Origin: Ophiocordyceps camponoti-saundersi (nom. inval.)
Taxonomy: Eukaryota; Ascomycota; Sordariomycetes; Hypocreales; Ophiocordycipitaceae
Direction of reading: 5' to 3'
Assembly: GCA_003339415.1 (NCBI GenBank)
Contig: PDHQ01000268.1
Location: 1 to 47,558, forward strand
Length of the DNA stretch: 47,558 nucleotides
A model generated the notes under the pieces. The model was not told where the DNA came from and searched no databases. It worked only from the letters and a program-made list of their open reading frames with translations. This document shows positions 12,301 through 25,147 of this stretch, one piece after another. Every line of letters starts with the position of its first letter. Position 1 is the stretch's first letter. The translations under genes were made by a program, and so were the position numbers.

Positions 12301-14395
12301 CCTTATCTTCTTTATATAATAAGTTATTAAGGTTATTAATAATATTATATCTTTCGTACTTAAGGAGGAAGGCTTCGAACTTATTATCTATAAGGGGGTC
12401 CTTATCGAATTCCTTATATAAAGTAAAGTACGCCTTTCTTACGTAATTAAAATCCCCTTACTTATAATTTATTAACTAATACCTTTTTTTCTTATAAATA
12501 AAGTAGCGCTTTTTTATATAAAGTAATAAATAATAGTCTTCTTATTAAACTTATTTAAATTTACCTATATAAAACTTTAGCTAGGGTAAATTTAGTTATA
12601 AGGAGTTTATATAATAATATCGATTAATAAAAAACTAGTTAGATATTTTCTTATAGTTAAGGGTAACTTAGAGTAATATATAAAAAATAGAGAAAAACTC
12701 TTCGTATAAAGGCTTCGTAAAGAGAAATACTAGCTTAAGTTTTAGCACCTTACGGCAGGCTTTAATTATTATAATATAGAGTTAAGTTTCCCTTCCCCTA
12801 AGGGCGCGTTATATAAGTTATATTTTCTTAATTAATTCCTTAAGGACTTTTAATATTATTTTCTCTAAGTATTTCCTTTATATAAAGGTAAAGGTTATAT
12901 TAGTTTAATTAGCCTAGTATTATATATAATTTATTATTATATTAAAGTATAAGTTAAGTATTTAGTAGATTTTATCCTACCTCTTCTTAAGTTTTATATA
13001 ATAAAGGTAATATAACTAAGCTAAGCTTATAAGAATATTTAAAAAAATAATATAATATTAGTTTTTAGTTATACTAATTTATTAGTAATATAATCTAAAA
13101 AGCTTAACTTTATTATATAAGATATTATATAGATAGCTTAAGTATTTCTAATCTTTTTGCTATTTTTTACTAAATATTATAACTTTCTTAGGGGTAATTA
13201 AGCTATTATAAATTAGTTATATAAAAGGAAAGATAAAGACTAGGCTTTTTAAAATACTATAAGAGCTATAAATAGGTTTAGTATTTCCTTTACTTTATAT
13301 AAGGTTATATTAAAGGTTATGCTAAGAGTTATATAAGGAGGAACCTTAATTAATAAGATAATTTTCTAAGTAAGTTTTAAAATAAAAGTTACTAAAGTTA
13401 TTAAAAAGGTAGCTAAAATATAATTATATAAAGCCTTAATTACGAAGAGGAATTTCTTAATAAAGCTACTAGTTTATTATATAGTAATACCTTATTTCTT
13501 AAGAAATTATAAGAAAGCTTTAAAAAATAAGTAGGAAACTTACTTTACTTAATATTTAGTCTATTTATAAAAATCTTCCTAAGCGCTATTAGTAAAAAGG
13601 GAGCCTTTAATCCTTAAGTAAATAGCTTTATATATAATCTTTCTTATATATATTATAAGTTTAATATTTAAAAATCTATTTATAATCTTTAAGTTAGTCT
13701 CCTAAAAATCTAGGCTACTTTTAGCTTATTATATATAAACCGGGATAGTATTTCCTTTAGCTATCTTTTCGTATATAATTAAGTTAAGTTCCTAAGCTTA
13801 GGTTTAGGCTAGGGACGGGGTTACTTAGGTCTAGGTTTATTTAGCTTACGTAAGCGCGGGCGAGGGCACGTTTAAAGGTGCTAAAAGCGCACGGGAGTTC
13901 TTATTAGATAATAAAATATATAAAGCTATTATTATTATCCGAGGGGGTTCGGTATAAGGAAAAACTTATCTTTCTTCTTTATTATATAAGGTAGCTATTA
14001 TATATATTACTAAGCTATATAAAAAAGTAAAGTTAAGTATAATAAACTACTAATCTTTTTATTTATAATTATCTTTTCTATCTTAGCTAATTTATATATT
14101 ACCTAATATACTAATTAGTATTAAATAAGCTATCTATTACTAGTAATAAGGGGGGGTCTTAGAAAGGAGTATATTATTATAATACTCTTTATATTACTAT
14201 ATAAAGGGGATAGCTATCTAAATACTTATTCGAATATATAAAGTATTAATTAAGGAATATATAAAGTAAGGAGTAATATTATAAGATTAGAAGGATCTTA
14301 TATAAAGAGTCCTACTAACTCGGGCGGGCCATATAAGGCACGAGGCTATAAGGATAATATAAGGCTGTTAAAGTATCGTAAGATACCTTAATAGA
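9368..14395. mobile_element. RIP-mutated DNA, no element recognised
   Basis: Five kilobases of CA/TG-depleted DNA. I found no reverse transcriptase, integrase or transposase motif that I could defend in any frame. Visible structure: three copies of attaatagttaaata near 9,690-9,760, and a less mutated patch around 13,800-13,920 carrying a perfect 12-bp palindrome at 13,844-13,855. A long G tract occurs near 14,149. Most of this is likely decayed transposon sequence on compositional grounds. Confidence 0.4.
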
Positions 14396-15920
14396 AAGTT
14401 TAGGGAGATACCTCCCTTACTTTAACTTTATTAGTTAGTAATATCTCTTTAGCTTCTACGGCCGCAGTTTCCTCTCTTTTTTATAGCTTTAAAGGGAGCG
14501 GAACTCTCTTAATATAAGCTACGGTTATAGCTAAAGCGCTTAAGAAAATTATTAAAAAATAAATTCCTAAGTAATATAAGTAATAGCTTATAATTTATTT
14601 TAATTTTATAGCTACTTTATTTTAAATTTAAAGCTTTAAAGTAATTATAATAAATATTAATTATAAACTTTATAAGTAAAGCTAAGCTTTTATAATAAGG
14701 AAACTACTTAGTAATAATATTATAATAATATTCTAAGATATTATTTATAAGCTTTAGTCCGATTTAAAGTAGCTTTATATTACTTTTAAAAAAAGGTATA
14801 CTTAATTAATAAAGGTTATATTTTTATTATAAAAAGGGTGCTAGCGCGGGCTTAATAATAAAATAATAAGGAAGCCTTTTAAAAAAAGATTAAGTTATTA
14901 AATAAAGTTTTAGTAATATAATAATATATAAAAAAAGATTATTTTAAAACTTAGCGGAGTTTTTTTAGTAATTATTATTAATAATATATTAAATATAAGT
15001 TAAATTTATAATAAAAATATAATAATATAAGCGGAGATTTTTAATACTAAACTATATATATTAAAAGTTTTACTTTAATAATATTTTAAATATTACTAAC
15101 TTAAATATATTACTAAATATTATATAATAAAGCTATAATATAGTAAATATTTTACCGCTTTATATATAAAAAGTAAGTTTACTTACCTTATAGCTTATAA
15201 GAAAAGATTATATTATTATTTTTTTATTAAAAATCTTATTTTAAGTAAAGTTAACTTTACTTTAAAATAAAAGTAGTATAGGATTAGGCGAAAAACGCGT
15301 ATATTACTTAACCTTAAAAGTTTATAAACCGGAATTTTATATATATCGCCTTTTCTCCCCTTTTAACGCTAACTAGAAATTAGTAATAGCTAAGGCGGAA
15401 ACGCTAGAAAGTAAATATAATAATACCTCTTTTTTTAACTCTTATTTTATACTTATCCGTAGCTTTACTATAATAATCTAGCTATTTTTTAAAATTAGCT
15501 ATTATAAAGTTTATTATAAGATAATAAAACTTTTATATATTTTTAAGCTATACTAATAAGGCCTTAATAGATTAGATTATTAAGGCTATTTTAATTAAAT
15601 ATAAGGATTCGGTTTATAGTAATAATAATAGCTAAGAGGATAAGTAAGCTATATAAACTTTATATTAAACTTAGTTTACGCGTACTTTTATTACCGCAGA
15701 GTCTATTTTAAGGGAAATATTAGCTTCTAAATTACTAGTTAATATTTAACTTATTAAATATATAAAATACCGGGTATAGGCGGGGTCTAACTTAAAGCTA
15801 AAGTAATACTTAAGAGGAGGGTTTTACTTTAAGTTCTCCGGTTTTTCCCCCTCTTAGAATATATATAAGATAGTTTTAAGCTATATAAGGTATATTAGCG
15901 TATAAATTATTATTATTATT
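14396..15920 (+). mobile_element. Family U copy A, 5'-truncated
   Basis: Aligns by eye in the plus orientation with copies B, C and D, from the GGGAG..CTCCCTTACT segment through a conserved stretch near 15,350-15,400 to the shared terminus agcgtataaa. After that terminus comes a (tta)n tail of five units. Copies B, C and D start about 330 bp further upstream, so A lacks the first part. Same 3' end plus a missing 5' part is typical of target-primed retroposons. No protein domain is visible. Confidence 0.8.
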
Positions 15921-16210
15921 AATATTTTAAGCTTTTATAATATATTAAGTAAGAAAAATCCTTTAAAGTAAAATAAAACCCTTTAATTATATAAGGAAAA
16001 AGCTTATTATACGCTTATATAAAAATATAGTAGTAGTTAATAGCGGTATAATATAATAAGCTTATAGCTTAAGGGTAATTTTAGATAATATAAAAGAGTA
16101 AGGTAAGGAGAGGAGTATAAAAAAAGGAAAGTTTATAAAGCGTAAAGTGAAGAGAAGGAAATAATAAGGTAATATAACGCGGGGCGGTATAAGGTAAAAT
16201 AGGGCGGTAT

Positions 16211-16306
16211 AAGGTAATATAATATAAGGTAATATAATATAAGGTAATATAATATAAGGTAATATAATATAAGGTAATATAATATAAGGTAATATAATAT
16301 AAGGTA
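16211..16306. repeat. 15-bp tandem repeat (aaggtaatataatat)6
   Basis: Six perfect contiguous 15-bp units and a partial seventh. It is preceded by two copies of gggcggtataaggtaa that appear to be the seed of the array. Confidence 0.93.
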
Positions 16307-17509
16307 GGGGAAGGAAAATTTAAGGGAAATAGGGCGAAAAAGTAAAATAGCTATTTTATTAATTATTAATAATTAAAAAAGGGGGCTATATTTTTTTCCT
16401 TTTTACCTCTTTTTTTCTTTTTTTTCTTTTATTATTTTTTAAAAAAAATATATCTTTAACCACCTCCCTTAGCTTTTCTTTTTAGTTTTTATAATAAAAT
16501 AAGAATAATAATAATTATATAGCTATATATTAATAAAATAATAATATTATAATATTTTAAATTATTAATTAAAAGCTTTATAACCTTTTTTATATTATAT
16601 ATATAGCTTAATTAGCTAAATATAAAATCTTATATTAAAAATAAAAAAGTAAAAAATATTATATTATATTACTATATATAAAGCTAATAGAATATATAAG
16701 CTTTTATTTAGCTAATTATTATAATTATATAAAAGCTAAATATAAATATTAAAAAGTATATAAAGCTAAAAGTAAAATTAAAAGTAAGGTTAAAGCTTTA
16801 AAGCTAATTAAATTATAAATTTATTTAGATAAGTTATATATAATAGCTATAAAAGTAATTAAATATATTAATAAAAGAGGAGAATTAAATAGCTTTTAAG
16901 TAAATATAAAAGAAAGTAAAGTAAAGCGGAGTTTAAAGCTAGCTAATAATAAATAATAAAAATAATTTTAAGCTAACTTACGCTATATTTAAAAATAAAA
17001 TAAAATATTAAAGCTTTAACTTATAATAATAATAATATTAATTAAAGTTAGCGCTTTAAGAAAAATATCTATTTTAATAGCTACCTTATTTACTTTTTTT
17101 ATAATTATAATTATTAACCCTCTTTTTTATAAGTTATATATATTAATCTTATTATATTTTAAAATATCTATTATAAATAAGGAGATAATTATTAAAGTAA
17201 GCAGGATAAAAAGTAAAATAATAAAAAAAATAATAGTAAAAATAATAATAATAATAGCGATAGCGGTAATAATAAAGATAAATACTCTTACTAAAGCTAA
17301 GGCGGAGGTAATAATAGTAATAAACTTAAAGCTAAAAGCGGCGGTAAAAGCGGCAGCGGAGCTAAAAATAGCAAGGGCAAAAAAGCTTATAATAATAATA
17401 ATAATAGTAAAGTTTATAACTATAATAATAATAATAATAATAATAGCGATAATAATAGTAGTAATAAAAGCTATAATAATTACTAAGCTACTAATTTCTA
17501 AGCTATATA

Positions 17510-17960
17510 AAATTATATTTTTAAAATTTATAATAAAAATTTATTTTTATATTAATAATATTAATAATATCTAAGCTTAGATATTATATAAAATTTATAA
17601 AGTAAAATATAATATAAGTTAATATATTATAAATAATATTAAAATAAATTAATTAATATATATATTAAGTAATATATTTAAGCTTAAATATATATTAAAT
17701 TTAAACTTAATCAAGTTACTATTAAAAATAAAGCTAAAAGTAAATAAGAAAATAGCTTTATTATTTATCCTTATTATATTAATATTAAGGAGTAAGTTAG
17801 AGTAAATAATAATTAAGAAAAATAAAAAAGTAGATAAAGTAAAAGAGGAAATAAATAAAAAAAAATAGCTAATAAAGTAAAAAAGACTAAAAGTGTAAAG
17901 GCGGCTAAGAAGATAATAAGAAAGGTAAAAGCGAAGGCAAAGAAAGAGTTAGTAAAGGCG
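17510..17960 (+). repeat. Family R copy 1 (empty-site copy)
   Basis: Direct-orientation match to 42,890-43,116 joined to 43,553-43,800. The alignment passes straight through aaaatagcttta at 17,749-17,760, where the other copy is interrupted by a 436-bp insertion. Function unknown; decayed mobile element by context. Confidence 0.65.
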
Positions 17961-18814
17961 GAGGTAATAAAAGCTATAAAAAAACTAAAGCTAAAGCTAA
18001 ACTTTATCTAAGTACTTAAATCCCTTTTTATAAAGTTTATATTAGCGGTATTAAAGCGCGTAATAAAAAGTAATAATAATAGCTTAAAAGATAAGCTTAT
18101 AAAAGTTAAAAGTATAATTAAGCGTAAAAGATAAGGTAAAGGGCGGGGGCGGAAAAATAGTAAATAGGCTAAGTAAGCTAAGTAAAGCTAAGTAAAGCTA
18201 AGTAAACTAAAAAGTAAAGTTAAGAGTAAAGAATAAAGTAAATAAATAATAATAATTATATAGTAAAAATATTAAAAATTATTTTTTATACTTAAAGCTT
18301 ATATTTAAATATTTTAATATATTTAAATATTATAAAATAATAAAAAAAAGTTAAATTAGTAAAAGTATTATAAATAAATTATAAAGTAAGTAAGATTATA
18401 ATAGCTTTATAATTAAAAGCTTTATTAAATTTTTTATAATTTTAAATAGAATTAATAAAAAATATAAATAAAAGCTTTTTTTATAAATAATTAGTTTATA
18501 ATATAAAGTAAAGTAAGCTATTATTTTATTTTCCTTATTATTAGAAAAATAATAACGAGCAGTAATAGTAAAAATATTATAAATATATAAAAGCTTATTA
18601 ATATTAATTTTATTATTATTAAGCTAAATTAAAGCGCTATTAAGAAACTTTAAAAAGCTTTAAGAAACTTATAAAATAATATTAAGTTTTAATTAGAGTA
18701 GTTTATTAATAAAGTATTTTAAAAACTAGCTATATTTTTAAAGCTTTTTTTAAAGTTTTAATAAAGCTATTATTTTTATTAAAAATTAGCTTTTAAAGTT
18801 TTAAGGCTAAAGAT

Positions 18815-20661
18815 AACTTTTATATATTTTATAAACTCCGCGCTTATAGTACCGCAAATATAAACTTCTTATTCTTATATTATAAATAGACTCCGCTCCC
18901 TTTATTACCTTATAATAATAGCTAGCTATACTTAAAGTAATTTTAGGGGAGAGGGCAATATTATATAAGTTAATTATAACCGCGAAAACTTTTTACTTAG
19001 AATATAGCTTTACTTTAAATTATAATAATCTTAAACTTAAAAGTTTATTATATTTATTACCTTATTAAAAGCTAAGGTAAATATTAAGAAGATTATTTTA
19101 AAAAACGCTTTTATTTTTATATAGGTAATTATTAAATAAATAGTAGAGTCTAAGAGGGTTTAGAGAGGCGCCCCCCTTACTCCGATTTTATTAGTTAATA
19201 ATATTTTCTTAGCTATTATAGCTATAATTTCCTTTTTTTATAATTTTAAAGGGAGCGGAACTCCTTTAATATAAGCTATAATTATAGCTAAAATACTAAA
19301 GAAAACTATTAAAAAATAAGTTCCTAAGTAATATAAATAATAGCTTATAATTTACTTTAACTTTATCGCTACTTCGCTTTAAGTTTAAGGCTTTATAATA
19401 ATTATAATAAATATTAACTATAAATTTTATAAGTAAATCTAAGCTTTTATAATAAGGAAATTACCTAATAGTAATATTATAATAATATTTTAAGATATTA
19501 TTTATAAGCTTTAATTTAATTTAAAATAGCTTTATATTATTTTTAGAGAAAAAGTACGCTTAATTAGTAAAAGTTATACTCTTATTATAAAAAGGGTATT
19601 AACACGGGCCTTATAGTAAGGCGATAAGGAAGCTTTTAAAAAAAAATTAAATTATTAAATAAGGTTTTAATAATATAACTATATATAAAAAGATATTATT
19701 TTAAAATTTAGTAAAGTTTCTTAATAATTATTATTAATAATATAGCGAATATAAATTAAATTTATAATAAAAGTATAATAATATAAGTAAAGATTTTTAA
19801 TATTAAATTATAAATATTAATAGTCTAACTTTAGTAATATTTTAAATATTATTAACTTAAATATATTATTAAATATTATATAAAAAAGCTATAATATAAT
19901 AAAAACTTTATTATTTTATATATAAAGAGTAAGTTTATTTATTTTATAATTTATAAGAAAAGATTATATTATTTTTTTTATTAAAAGTTTTATTTTAAGT
20001 AAAATAAACTTTATCTTAAAATAAGAGTAGTATAAGACTAAGCGAAAAATATATATACTACTTAACCTTAAAAGTTTATAAACTAAAACTTTATATATAC
20101 CGCCTTTTCTCCCCTTTTAGCACTAATTAAAAACTAATAATAGCTAAGGCGGAAACGCTAAAAAGTAAATATAGTAATACCCCCTCCTTTAGCTTTAACT
20201 TTATATTTATTTATAGCTCCGCTATAATAGTTTAGCTATTTTTCTAAACTAGCTATTATAAGGTTTATTATAAGATAGTAAAATTTCTATATATTTCTAA
20301 GCTACGCTAATAAGGCTTTAATTAATTAAATTATTAAAGCTTTTTTAATTAAATATAAAGATTTTATTTATAGTAATAATAATAGCTAAAAGGATAAATA
20401 AGCTATATAAACTTTATATTAAACTTAGTTTATATATATTTTTATTACCGTAAAGTTTATTTTAGCGGAAATATTAGCTTCTAAATCGCTAATTAATACC
20501 TAACTTATTAAATATATAAAATACTAAGTATAGGCAGGGTTTAACTTAAAGCTAAGGTAACGCTTAAAGGGAGGGTTTTACTATAAGTTTTTTAGTTTTT
20601 CCCCCTCTTAAAATATATATAAAATAGTTTTAAGTTATATAAAGTATATTAGCGTATAAAT
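18815..20661 (+). mobile_element. Family U copy B, full length
   Basis: About 1.85 kb, starting at aacttttatatattttataaa and ending at agcgtataaat. It is flanked by an 11-bp direct repeat taaagttttaa at 18,794-18,804 and 20,666-20,676. It matches copy A directly and copies C and D in inverse orientation over the whole length. No transposase or reverse-transcriptase motif was found, so it looks non-autonomous. Element ends are accurate to a few bases only, because flanks and ends are AT-rich. Confidence 0.8.
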
Positions 20662-20676
20662 ATTATAAAGTTTTAA

Positions 20677-23290
20677 AAAACTAAGAGGAGATATTTAAAG
20701 TTAATAATTAAATAATAAAAGAGTATTAAAAAGATTTAAAAAGTATATAAAGAAAGTAAGGCTAACTTTTATATTAATAATAAAGGTATATAATAATTTC
20801 TTAAAAGTAAAGCAGATATAAGCTATAAGTTTTTTAATATAAAGAAGTTAATAGCTATAAGTAATATAATAAAATAAGTAAGTATTAATAAAAAAAATAA
20901 AAATTTTAAACTAAATATAGTAAGATATAATAGCTTAGTATACCTTAGAGATAATATAAAAATACTTAAACTAAGTTATAATTAGCTATTAAAGAATAAA
21001 GTTTTTAAGTTTTTTATTTAATAAAGTTAAAGCGGAGTAAATTATAATGCTAAAAGCGATTATAAACTTAATAGCCTTAATATAGATTTCTTTAATATAA
21101 AGGAGAAAAAAGCTTTATATAAATAATATAAGTTTAGTAAATATTAGCTATTATTAATTAAGGTTTTTTCTAAAATAATAAAAGTAAGACTTTTATTAAA
21201 GTTTATAATTAATTTAAACCTTAAATATATAAGCTTCTTATATTAATTAGATTATATTTTTATTAAAAATAAGTAAAATTATATTAATAGCTTTAGCTCT
21301 TATAAAATAAAAAAGCTTATTTTTAAATAGTTCGAAAGTTATTTTATACTTTATTATTTAATTATAATATATATTTTAAGCTTATTTTAGCTTATAGTAA
21401 ACCTATAAAAAAGTATATTTAATATAAAAGATATTAATATTATTTATAAATATAATAATAAATATTTTAATTATTTACTCTAAGCGTTTATAAAAAAATA
21501 AAATATAGAGAATAATTAATATTAGAGAGAGCAGAGAGCTTTAAAAAATATTAGTAAAAATTAAGAAAAAGTTTAAAAGTTTATTATTTACTTTTAGCTA
21601 AAAGATATAGCTAAATAAATAAAAGTAAAGAAAGGCTATAATTTACTTAAAAAAACTAAGAAAATTAAAGATTTATATTAGCTTAAAATATAAAATATAG
21701 TTTAAAGTATTAGTTATATTTAATATAAAAAACGAGGTATAGCCTTAAAAGCTTTAAATAATAAAAATAAACTTTATTAAAAGCAGTAAAGCGCTATTAG
21801 TAAATCTCTTTAGTTAGTTACTTATCTATCCTTATAATAAAATATTTATAAACTCCGCCGCTTAAGATATTTTCTTTATAATTATTATTTTAAAAATCTT
21901 AGTTATAATATTAAAAAAGGAGATAAGGCGGTAGCTACTTAAAGTTTAATAAATTTTTAAGCTTTTACTTACTTTCTAAAAAATAATAATATTAAAAGTT
22001 TTATATTAAATAAGGAAATACTTATAAGTAATATAACTTTAAAAAAGTTTAGTAAATATTATTATAAGGGTTTACTTATAACTTTTTAAAAAGCTAAGAA
22101 AAATCTTATTAAAGCTTACTAATTTTTATAATATAATTTTAAAAAGAGTAAAGTAAATTTTATTTTTAATAATTAAGTAAGGATATTAATTAAGAGAAAA
22201 GAGTTTAAGAGAGAAAAGTATAATATCTTTTTTAAAAAAAAGAGAAAAATTTATAAGTAAGAAGCTTTAACTTTTTAATAAAAGTAAATTAAAAAGTAAA
22301 GTTTATAATTAAAAAAATAAAGAAATATATATAAGCTTTAGATTATAAACTATATAATATTAAAGTTATTACTAATAAAAGTAAGAAATTATTACTAATT
22401 ATCTTTTTTAGCTTTCTTAATATTTAATTTTTATTATATTATAGCGTTTTAATATATTTATTAAAAGTTAAAGTTTAGTTACGCTTACTAATATTACTTA
22501 GCTTACTTTACTTCTAAGATTATAAGAATAATTCCTAAAGTTTATTAGGGGTAAAAATATAAGCTATATTATTAAAGTAATTTAAATATTATTAAGTTAG
22601 TTATAAAATTTAATTTTTTATATAACTAAATAATAAACTTTTTAATATTTATTATAAACTTTACTTATATAATTAAAAGTAATAGATAATTTCTTACTTT
22701 TATATAGAAAATATTATAATTAAAATATTTATAATATAATATTAAAGTAAAGTTTAAAAAGGGGGAAATAATAAAAAATATAATTTAGGAAATATAATTA
22801 AAGCTTTAAAGATTAAAATTTAAGCTAAGGTAAATAAGAGAATAATTAAATATATTTTAAATAAAGTTAAGAGTATTAGTTTTTTATTTATATATTTCCT
22901 AAGTAACTTTATAAAAAGGAGTAAGGAGTTTAAATTAAAGTTTATAAAAATTAAAGAGAAATTTTATAATATAAAGGGTTTATAAAAATCCTAAAAGAGG
23001 TAAAAAGCGTTAAAATTACTAAAGATTATTAGCGGAGTTAAGGAGGAGGCGGAGTATAAGAAAGAAAAAGGGAGTAATAAGTAAAAGAAAGGTTTAATAT
23101 ATATTTTAAATAATAGAAAGTAAATTATAAATATTTAAAAACTATTATAAAAAAAACTTTAATAAAGTCTAAGCTTAAAACAAAGTTTTAATTATTAATA
23201 TTATATTATTTATATATATATAAAAAGCTTAGCCTTTACTTTATATAAAGTAATAAAAAGTAAAACTTAAAAGTAAAGGATAATTATAAT
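20677..23290 (+). mobile_element. Family I copy 1, first part
   Basis: Matches the reverse complement of 38,918-41,577 throughout; for example agatatttaaag.. at 20,690 pairs with 41,570, and the GGTTTAATATATATTTTAAAT segment near 23,090 pairs with 39,130. Its continuation is found after U copy C at 25,148. Translations of it contain stops about as often as chance predicts for this composition, so I claim no gene. It is the backbone into which U inserted. Confidence 0.75.
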
Positions 23291-23298
23291 ATTAATAT

Positions 23299-25142
23299 TA
23301 ATACGCTAGTATACTTTATATAGCTTAAAACTATCTTATATATATTCTAAAAGGGGGAAAAACTAAAAAAACCTAAAATAAAACCCTCCTCTTAAGCGTT
23401 ACCTTAGCTTTAAGTTAAATACCGCTTATACCTAGCATTTTATATATTTAATAAGTTAGGTAATAACTAATAATTAAGCTAATATTTCCCTTAAAGTGGA
23501 CTTTATAATAATAAGAGTATATATAAACTAAGTTTAGTATAAAGTTTATATAGTTTACTTATCCTCTTAGCTATTTTTATTACTAGAAACTAAATCCTTA
23601 TAATTAATTAAAATAGCTTTAATAATTTAATTATTTAAAGCCTTATTAATATAGCTAAAAATATATAAAGGTTTTATTATTTTATAATAAACCCTATAAT
23701 AGCTAATTTTAAGGGATAGCTAAATTATTATAATAAAGCTATAAATAAGTTTAGAAAAAAAGTTAGGGGAGGTATTATTATATTCGCTTTTTAGCGTTTC
23801 CGCTCTTATTATTACTAAACTCTAGTTAGCGCTAAAAAGGGAGGAGGGGCAGTATATATAGAATTCTAATTTATAAACCTCTAAAGTTAAGAAATATATA
23901 TATCCTTTACTTAATCTTATATCGCTCTTATCTTAAAGTAAAGTTAACTTTACTTAAAGTAAAACCTTTAATAAAAAGGTAATAATATAGTTTTTTTCTA
24001 TAAGCTATAAGATAAGTAAACTTACCTTTTATATATAAAATAATAAAATAATTATTATATTATAGCTTTATTATATTATATTTAATAATATATATAAGTT
24101 AGTAATATTAAAAATATTTTTAAGGTTAAATTTTTAATATATATAATTTAGCGTTAAAAATCTTTATTTATATTATTATACCTTTATTATAAAATTTAGT
24201 TTATATCCGCTATATTATTAATAATAATAATTTAGGAGCTTTGCTAAGTTTTTAAATAATATTTTTTATATATAGTTATATTATTAAAACTTTATTTAAA
24301 AACTTAATCTTTATTTAAAAAGCCTCCTTACTACCTTATTATAAAGCTTACGCTAATATTTTTTTTATAATAAAAAATAACTTTTATTAATTAAATATAT
24401 TTCTTTTTTAAAAATAATATAAAGCTATTATAAATTAGATTAAAGCTTATTAATAATATTTTAAAATATTATTATAATATTACTATTAAGTAATTTCCTT
24501 ATTATAAAAGCTTAGCCTTACTTATAAAATTTATAATTAATATTTATAATAATTACTTTAAGGCTTTAAACTTAGAATAAAATAATAATAAAATTAAATA
24601 AAATTATAAGCTATTACTTATATTATTTAAAAACTTATTTTTTAATAGTTTTTTCTAACGCTTTAGCTATAACTATAGCTTATATTAGAGGAGTTCCGCT
24701 CCCCTTAAAGCTATTAAAAAAAGAGGAAATTATAGCTATAATAGCTAAGAAAATATTACGAACCGATAAAGTTAGAGTAAGGGAGGCGCCTTCCTAAACC
24801 TTTTTAAACTTTACTATTTATTTAATAATTACTTATATAAAGATAAAAGCGTTTCCTAAAATAATCTTATAAATATTTACCTTAGCTTTTAATAAGGTAA
24901 TAAGTATAATAAATTTTTAAGTTTAAGATTATTATAATTTAAAGTAAAGCTATATCTTAAGTAAAAAACTTTTATATTTATAATTAATTTATATAGCGTT
25001 ACCCTCCTTTTTAAAATTCTTATAAGTATAGCTTACTATTATTATAAAGTGATAAAGGGAGCGGAGTTTACTTATAATATAAAAATTAAAAGTTTATATT
25101 TATATCGCTATAAGCGCGGGATTTATAAAATATATAAAAGTT
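23299..25142 (-). mobile_element. Family U copy C, full length, inverted
   Basis: Reverse complement of copy B. A 12-bp direct repeat ggataattataa brackets it at 23,279-23,290 and 25,148-25,159, with an (att)n-like tail at its 3' end next to 23,299. It interrupts family I copy 1. The uninterrupted target is visible once in family I copy 2 near 38,935-38,946. Confidence 0.82.
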
Positions 25143-25147
25143 AAAAG

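Larger units (their letters stand above)
15921..18814. mobile_element. RIP-mutated DNA between U copies A and B, including family R copy 1
   Basis: AT-rich. It contains the 15-bp array listed separately, long homopolymer-rich stretches at 16,380-16,450, and low-complexity (aat)n tracts at 17,200-17,470 that would encode Gly/Ser/Asn runs in one frame. Bases 17,510-17,960 form one copy of family R. The rest shows no known domain. Confidence 0.45.

Noticed and set aside
20700..22300. Possible long coding frame in family I with only TAA/TAG stops
   Set aside because: Absence of TGA means nothing where TG is depleted, and about one stop per dozen codons is near the chance level for this composition. 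No motif of a known family was found.
18815..25142. U copies B and C as terminal inverted repeats of one DNA transposon
   Set aside because: Each copy has its own direct repeats, and copy D occurs between the same family I halves in the other orientation, which a single inverted-repeat element cannot explain.
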